Under the pieces are notes generated by a model, which worked only from the letters and a program-made list of their open reading frames with translations, ran no database searches and had not been told where the DNA came from. DNA of 7,862 nucleotides from Kiritimatiellia bacterium (GTDB taxonomy: Bacteria > Verrucomicrobiota > Kiritimatiellia > RFP12 > DVOR01), in NCBI GenBank assembly GCA_017646485.1, contig JAGCML010000079.1, forward strand, positions 1 through 7,862. Direction: 5' to 3'. This document shows positions 5,070-7,862 of the stretch, one piece after another (position 1 is the stretch's first letter; each line of letters starts with the position of its first letter). The position numbers and the translations under genes are program-made.

Positions 5070-7391
5070 ATGACGCGTAGAGACTTTTTGAAGGCGATGG
5101 GTGGATTTGCTGTGGCGATGCCAGGGATGGTGTCGGCGATGGGCACGGAGAAGCAGGCAGATGCCGGGGCTTTGTGCGTTCATTCGGGGAAGCGTCCAAA
5201 TGTGATTCTCGTGCTTTGTGATGATTTAGGGTGGGGGGATTTAGGACAGTTTTGGCAGAATCGTCGTGCGGCCGAAAATCAGATGCACATTGATACGCCG
5301 AATTTAGATGCGGCCATGCAGACGGGTGTCATGATGACGAGTGCTTACACGACGGCACCTGTGTGTGCGCCTGCGCGTGCTTCGATGGTGACAGGGAAGC
5401 ATCAGGGGCATTGTAATCTGCGTGATAATCGTTTTGATTCGCCGATTGCTACAGATTTGACGATTGGGTCGGTGATGAAGGCTGCGGGTTATGCTACGTG
5501 GCATATCGGAAAGTGGGGCATCGGGGGTGGTTATGAGAGTGGAGCCTTTGGCCAACCGCGCCGTGCCATGGCCTGTGATGCTGGCTTTGATTATTCCTAT
5601 GGATATGCGGCACATGCGCATGGGCATTCGTTCTATCACTGGGATGATGGAACGTATGACTGGCGCACGAGTAAGGGCGGTTCGCCGTGCACTGAATATC
5701 TCTCGGCGGCAGTTTATGCTGATGCCACCCGCCGCGCCCATTACGCGGCACTCTCTGCGGGTGCGAATGGGATGGACTTTGAGGCGGAGACGGACGTTGG
5801 GGCGAATCACTATCGCCGTTTGATTTCAAATGATGAGGTGCGGTTCTGTTATGACACCGATCTCTTTACGGCGAAGATTAAACAGTTGATTAAGACGCAC
5901 CAAGAGGCGAAACGCGAAGAGCCGTTCTTCTGTTATGCATGCTACACCACTGTGCATGGGGCGGGGTCATGGAATGGTCAGGGCGACACAAAACTCGCCA
6001 AACGCGACAATTTCCATGTTCCAGGCAAGGCCTATCCTGCGCAGGATGCCACTGATCCTGTCTGGGGCGGCGGTGTGACATGGACGAAGGATGAGAAGGG
6101 TCATCTTCCTTTTAAGGAGGGTGTGGAAGGGAATAACACCTCAAATACTTACATTCATCCGGATTATGCGAGTTATAGCACAGAGTCGCAACGTCGTTAC
6201 GCCACAAATGTACGCCGTTTGGATGAGGCCTTGGGTGATCTCTTAAACTTCCTCAAGGTGCGTGGCCTTGAAAAGGATACGTTCTTTATCTTCACCTCTG
6301 ACAATGGACCTGCGGGTGAGTATTTGGGGCCAGCAGGAATCAACTGGGTGGATGGTCAATTTGACTCAAACGGCCCCTACAAGGGGATGAAGCGCTGGTG
6401 CTATGAGGGTGGGTTGCGCGAACCGACCTTTGCGGTTTGGCCTTGGGTGATTCCTGCGGCAGAGGGCGCTCCGCGTCGTATTGATCATCCCTTCCAATTC
6501 CCTGCATGGATGGCGACACTCGCAGATGTGGCAGGTCTGCCGCAACCCGCCCACTGCGACGGGGTTTCGTTATTGCCAGTCTTGACGGGGTCTGGAACGC
6601 AGTTGCCCGCTCGCATTTATGCAGAATATCAAGATGGCGGGTCGGGTTATGGTTATGGCTTCGAACAGATGGTGCGCGATGGCGACTATGTCTTAATTCG
6701 TAATCATGGCGCAACGGGTCAGGTGGAGCTCTACAATGTGGTAGCAGATCCGAGCCAGACCCAGAACTTAGCCGCAGAGGCGGCGTATGCAGACCGCGTG
6801 CGGTGGATGAGTGACTTACTGGTGAATTGCCGTATTCCGATTACGAAGGTGCCAGAAGCGTGTGGGGCGTTGGGCGCGTATGCAGTGCATAATTGGAGTG
6901 ATGCCTACATCACCGCGACGCATCAGCCTGGTCAAACGCCACATGGGGTGGATCAGTTGCCGATGCCTGCGACGGCCTTGAAGGGAGAATTGCCGCCCTA
7001 TGAGGTGCGCCTCTATCGTGAGGGCGCTACGCAATGGCCGTGGGTGCCGAATTTCCGTACGATGATCCCTGAAAAGGCTTGGGCGGCAAGAGATGCCGCG
7101 GCGGTCAAGGCGCAGGTGCCTGAGGCGGAGGCTTTCGGGCTTTCGGTTAGGGGATGGCTTGACGTGCCGACGACCTGTGATGTCACCTTCACTGCTACGG
7201 GTGAGGGTGGGTGTCAGCTTTGGCTCCATGAAGCGCATATCTTGGAATATGAAGCCGGTGATTGCGCAAAGGGGCGTGCGACGACCTATAAACTCGCAGC
7301 AGGGCGTCATCCCTTTAAACTTTACCTCACCTCTAAAGCCGGACTGGGCGGATTGTGTGCCGTCACGGCTGGGAGTGTGCGTCTGGGCTGA
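5070..7391 (+). CDS. Secreted Tat-dependent S1-type sulfatase
   Basis: Alkaline-phosphatase-superfamily sulfatase that hydrolyses a sulfate ester, probably on a host or algal glycan; the substrate cannot be read from sequence. The start has GGAGG (5057-5061) eight bases upstream. The N-terminus TRRDFLK with a hydrophobic run to about residue 25 is a Tat signal, so export as a folded protein is expected. Motifs: metal-binding Asp51-Asp52 in LCDDLGWGD, the formylglycine site CAPAR (99-103) with Cys99, Lys110 in VTGKH, Lys148 in HIGKWG, His296 in TTVHG, the Asp411-Asn412 metal pair in FTSDNGP, Lys438 and GGLREP (447-452). A large insertion lies between residues about 185 and 375. Residues about 690-770 (RGWLDVPTTCDVTFTATG onward) look like a beta-sandwich, possibly PA14-like. 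No sulfatase-maturating enzyme is in the window. At 773 residues it is longer than the usual 450-600. It is probably monocistronic. Confidence 0.93.
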   Translation: MTRRDFLKAMGGFAVAMPGMVSAMGTEKQADAGALCVHSGKRPNVILVLCDDLGWGDLGQFWQNRRAAENQMHIDTPNLDAAMQTGVMMTSAYTTAPVCAPARASMVTGKHQGHCNLRDNRFDSPIATDLTIGSVMKAAGYATWHIGKWGIGGGYESGAFGQPRRAMACDAGFDYSYGYAAHAHGHSFYHWDDGTYDWRTSKGGSPCTEYLSAAVYADATRRAHYAALSAGANGMDFEAETDVGANHYRRLISNDEVRFCYDTDLFTAKIKQLIKTHQEAKREEPFFCYACYTTVHGAGSWNGQGDTKLAKRDNFHVPGKAYPAQDATDPVWGGGVTWTKDEKGHLPFKEGVEGNNTSNTYIHPDYASYSTESQRRYATNVRRLDEALGDLLNFLKVRGLEKDTFFIFTSDNGPAGEYLGPAGINWVDGQFDSNGPYKGMKRWCYEGGLREPTFAVWPWVIPAAEGAPRRIDHPFQFPAWMATLADVAGLPQPAHCDGVSLLPVLTGSGTQLPARIYAEYQDGGSGYGYGFEQMVRDGDYVLIRNHGATGQVELYNVVADPSQTQNLAAEAAYADRVRWMSDLLVNCRIPITKVPEACGALGAYAVHNWSDAYITATHQPGQTPHGVDQLPMPATALKGELPPYEVRLYREGATQWPWVPNFRTMIPEKAWAARDAAAVKAQVPEAEAFGLSVRGWLDVPTTCDVTFTATGEGGCQLWLHEAHILEYEAGDCAKGRATTYKLAAGRHPFKLYLTSKAGLGGLCAVTAGSVRLG

Positions 7392-7430
7392 CGAGAGGGA
7401 CGGCGAAGGGGACTGAGGGTGTGGCTGCGA

Positions 7431-7486
7431 TTTCCGCCTATATGCGCCCGAGCACGTAGTGCTGGGAAAGCTCCGCAAATCTTGCT
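7431..7486 (+). repeat. Repeat element A, copy 2
   Basis: Begins TTTCCGCCTATATGCGCCCG and is identical to copy 1 through the core AAGCTCCGCAA, then reads ATCTTGC where copies 1 and 3 read GGTCTTG. It starts 40 bases after the sulfatase stop; a partial GGGACGGCGAAGGGGAC block (7398-7414) lies between. Its hairpin AGCAC-GTA-GTGCT could end sulfatase transcription, but no T-run follows, so I do not call a terminator. Confidence 0.9.
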
Positions 7487-7544
7487 CATCAGCTCATCGT
7501 GTACGCAAGGGCGCTGCGCGCCACACGATGACTGACGAGCGCTT
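7468..7544 (+). repeat. 77-bp direct repeat, copy 1, with long hairpin
   Basis: Identical over 77 bases to 7587-7663. It begins with the core AAGCTCCGCAAATCTTG shared with element A and continues into a 57-base hairpin (7484-7540). Pairing is GCTC/GAGC, TCAG/CTGA and TCATCGTGT/ACACGATGA, with one A-C mismatch and one bulged base, and an apical stem GGCGC-TGC-GCGCC (7510-7522). The hairpin would form in DNA or RNA on either strand. Confidence 0.93.
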
Positions 7545-7586
7545 ACTGGGTGATGGGATGGGACAAAGGGACGGCGAAGATTTCGC
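7545..7586 (+). repeat. GGGAC block between the two 77-bp repeats
   Basis: A 42-base spacer holding GATGGGATGGGACAAAGGG and then ACGGCGAAGA; GGGACAAAGGGACGGCGAA (7560-7578) is the same block found in L1 and L2, without the 9-bp array. It shows that the hairpin type and the GGGAC type of module belong to one combinatorial repeat system. Confidence 0.75.
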
Positions 7587-7663
7587 AAGCTCCGCAAATC
7601 TTGCTCATCAGCTCATCGTGTACGCAAGGGCGCTGCGCGCCACACGATGACTGACGAGCGCTT
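7587..7663 (+). repeat. 77-bp direct repeat, copy 2, with long hairpin
   Basis: Exact second copy of 7468-7544, offset by 119 bases; the hairpin is 7603-7659. Unlike copy 1 it is not preceded by the body of element A, only by TTTCGC before the core. The identity of both copies suggests a recent duplication or conversion. Confidence 0.93.
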
Positions 7664-7752
7664 TGTGGAAAAGTGTGTGGAGAGGAGCGAACACTATTCA
7701 TGATAAGAGAGTTAACAGAATGGGTGTGTTATTCCCGGGAAATCTCAAGCGG

Positions 7753-7805
7753 AAAATCGTCATCGTGGGCGGCGTTAGCCGCTTGCGTCCGCGATGAGCG
7801 ATTTT
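7753..7805 (-). repeat. Inverted, diverged copy of the hairpin element
   Basis: Outer arms AAAATCG/CGATTTT (7753-7759 with 7799-7805) and TCATCG/CGATGA (7760-7765 with 7792-7797) pair with one bulged G; the apical stem is GCGGC-GTTA-GCCGC (7769-7782). Read on the minus strand it shares CTCATCG, ACGCAAG and CACGATGAC with the 77-bp repeats, while the apical stem differs in sequence yet still pairs. A T-run (7802-7806) after the stem means it could also act as a rho-independent terminator on the plus strand. The stretch 7664-7752 before it shows nothing I can name. Confidence 0.8.
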
Positions 7806-7806
7806 T

Positions 7807-7862
7807 CAAGACCTTGCGGAGCTTTCCCAGCACTACGTGCTCGGGCGCATATAGGCGGAAAA
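7807..7862 (-). repeat. Repeat element A, copy 3, inverted, reaching the window end
   Basis: Reverse complement of element A including the GGTCTTG core tail of copy 1. It is joined on its core side to the diverged hairpin at 7753-7805, the same order (A, core, hairpin) as at 7431-7544. Copies 2 and 3 therefore bound an inverted unit of about 430 bases. The element may continue past the window. Confidence 0.9.

Noticed and set aside
6816..7478. 220-codon open frame on the minus strand opposite the sulfatase
   Set aside because: It is a shadow of the sulfatase gene: Arg/Pro/His-rich, no recognisable motif, no ribosome binding site.
7431..7486. Rho-independent terminator after the sulfatase
   Set aside because: The hairpin is present, but no T-run follows it and the same element occurs elsewhere away from gene ends.
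7700..7862. Open frame on the plus strand from ATG at 7700 (MIRELTEWVCYSREISSGK...) running off the window, with an AGGAG 12 bases upstream
   Set aside because: Most of it is translation of the inverted hairpin and of element A, which are also repeated where no gene exists; the spacing of the AGGAG is long and only about 15 residues are unique.

Overview
The window looks like a chromosomal piece of a bacterium from the PVC group, most likely Verrucomicrobiota/Kiritimatiellota-like. That placement is an inference. It rests on a secreted Tat-dependent S1-type sulfatase, a four-helix-bundle protein of the 'suffix domain' type, and abundant modular intergenic repeats. No rRNA or other strong phylogenetic marker is present.

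Positions 1-3842 hold a minus-strand housekeeping block. In transcription order it reads ispE, tRNA-Gln(UUG), prs, rplY, pth, rpsF, ssb, with ssb cut by the left edge. Spacing is tight (0 to about 45 bases), so one operon is likely, probably started from an extended -10 promoter just upstream of ispE. The order ispE / tRNA-Gln / prs / rplY / pth resembles the arrangement known in many Betaproteobacteria; here it continues into rpsF-ssb. The ispE reading frame has no stop before the tRNA. It runs through the whole tRNA-Gln gene and stops inside the Shine-Dalgarno region of prs. The predicted transcription start for ispE falls on the A of its ATG, so the message may be leaderless.

Positions 3843-5015 form an accessory island. 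A minus-strand gene for a four-helix-bundle (S23/Avd-like) protein is flanked by inverted copies of a repeat module. The module contains GGGACAAAGGGACGG, a 9-bp array of exactly three GNGACACAT units, and an outer core, AAGCTCCGCAAATCTTG. The left side carries two module copies, separated by another repeat (element A, about 58 bp).

Positions 5070-7391 hold one plus-strand sulfatase gene. Its probable promoter has a -35 box that overlaps the edge of the right-hand repeat.

Positions 7392-7862 hold no convincing gene. The stretch is packed with repeats: a second copy of element A, an exact 77-bp direct duplication carrying a long hairpin, and an inverted, diverged copy of the same hairpin joined to a third copy of A that reaches the window end. 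The hairpin arms are conserved while the apical stem changes sequence and stays paired. This points to a structured mobile or regulatory palindrome family that shares its core with the modules flanking the four-helix-bundle gene. The repeat family plus its four-helix-bundle neighbour is the best candidate here for something undescribed.
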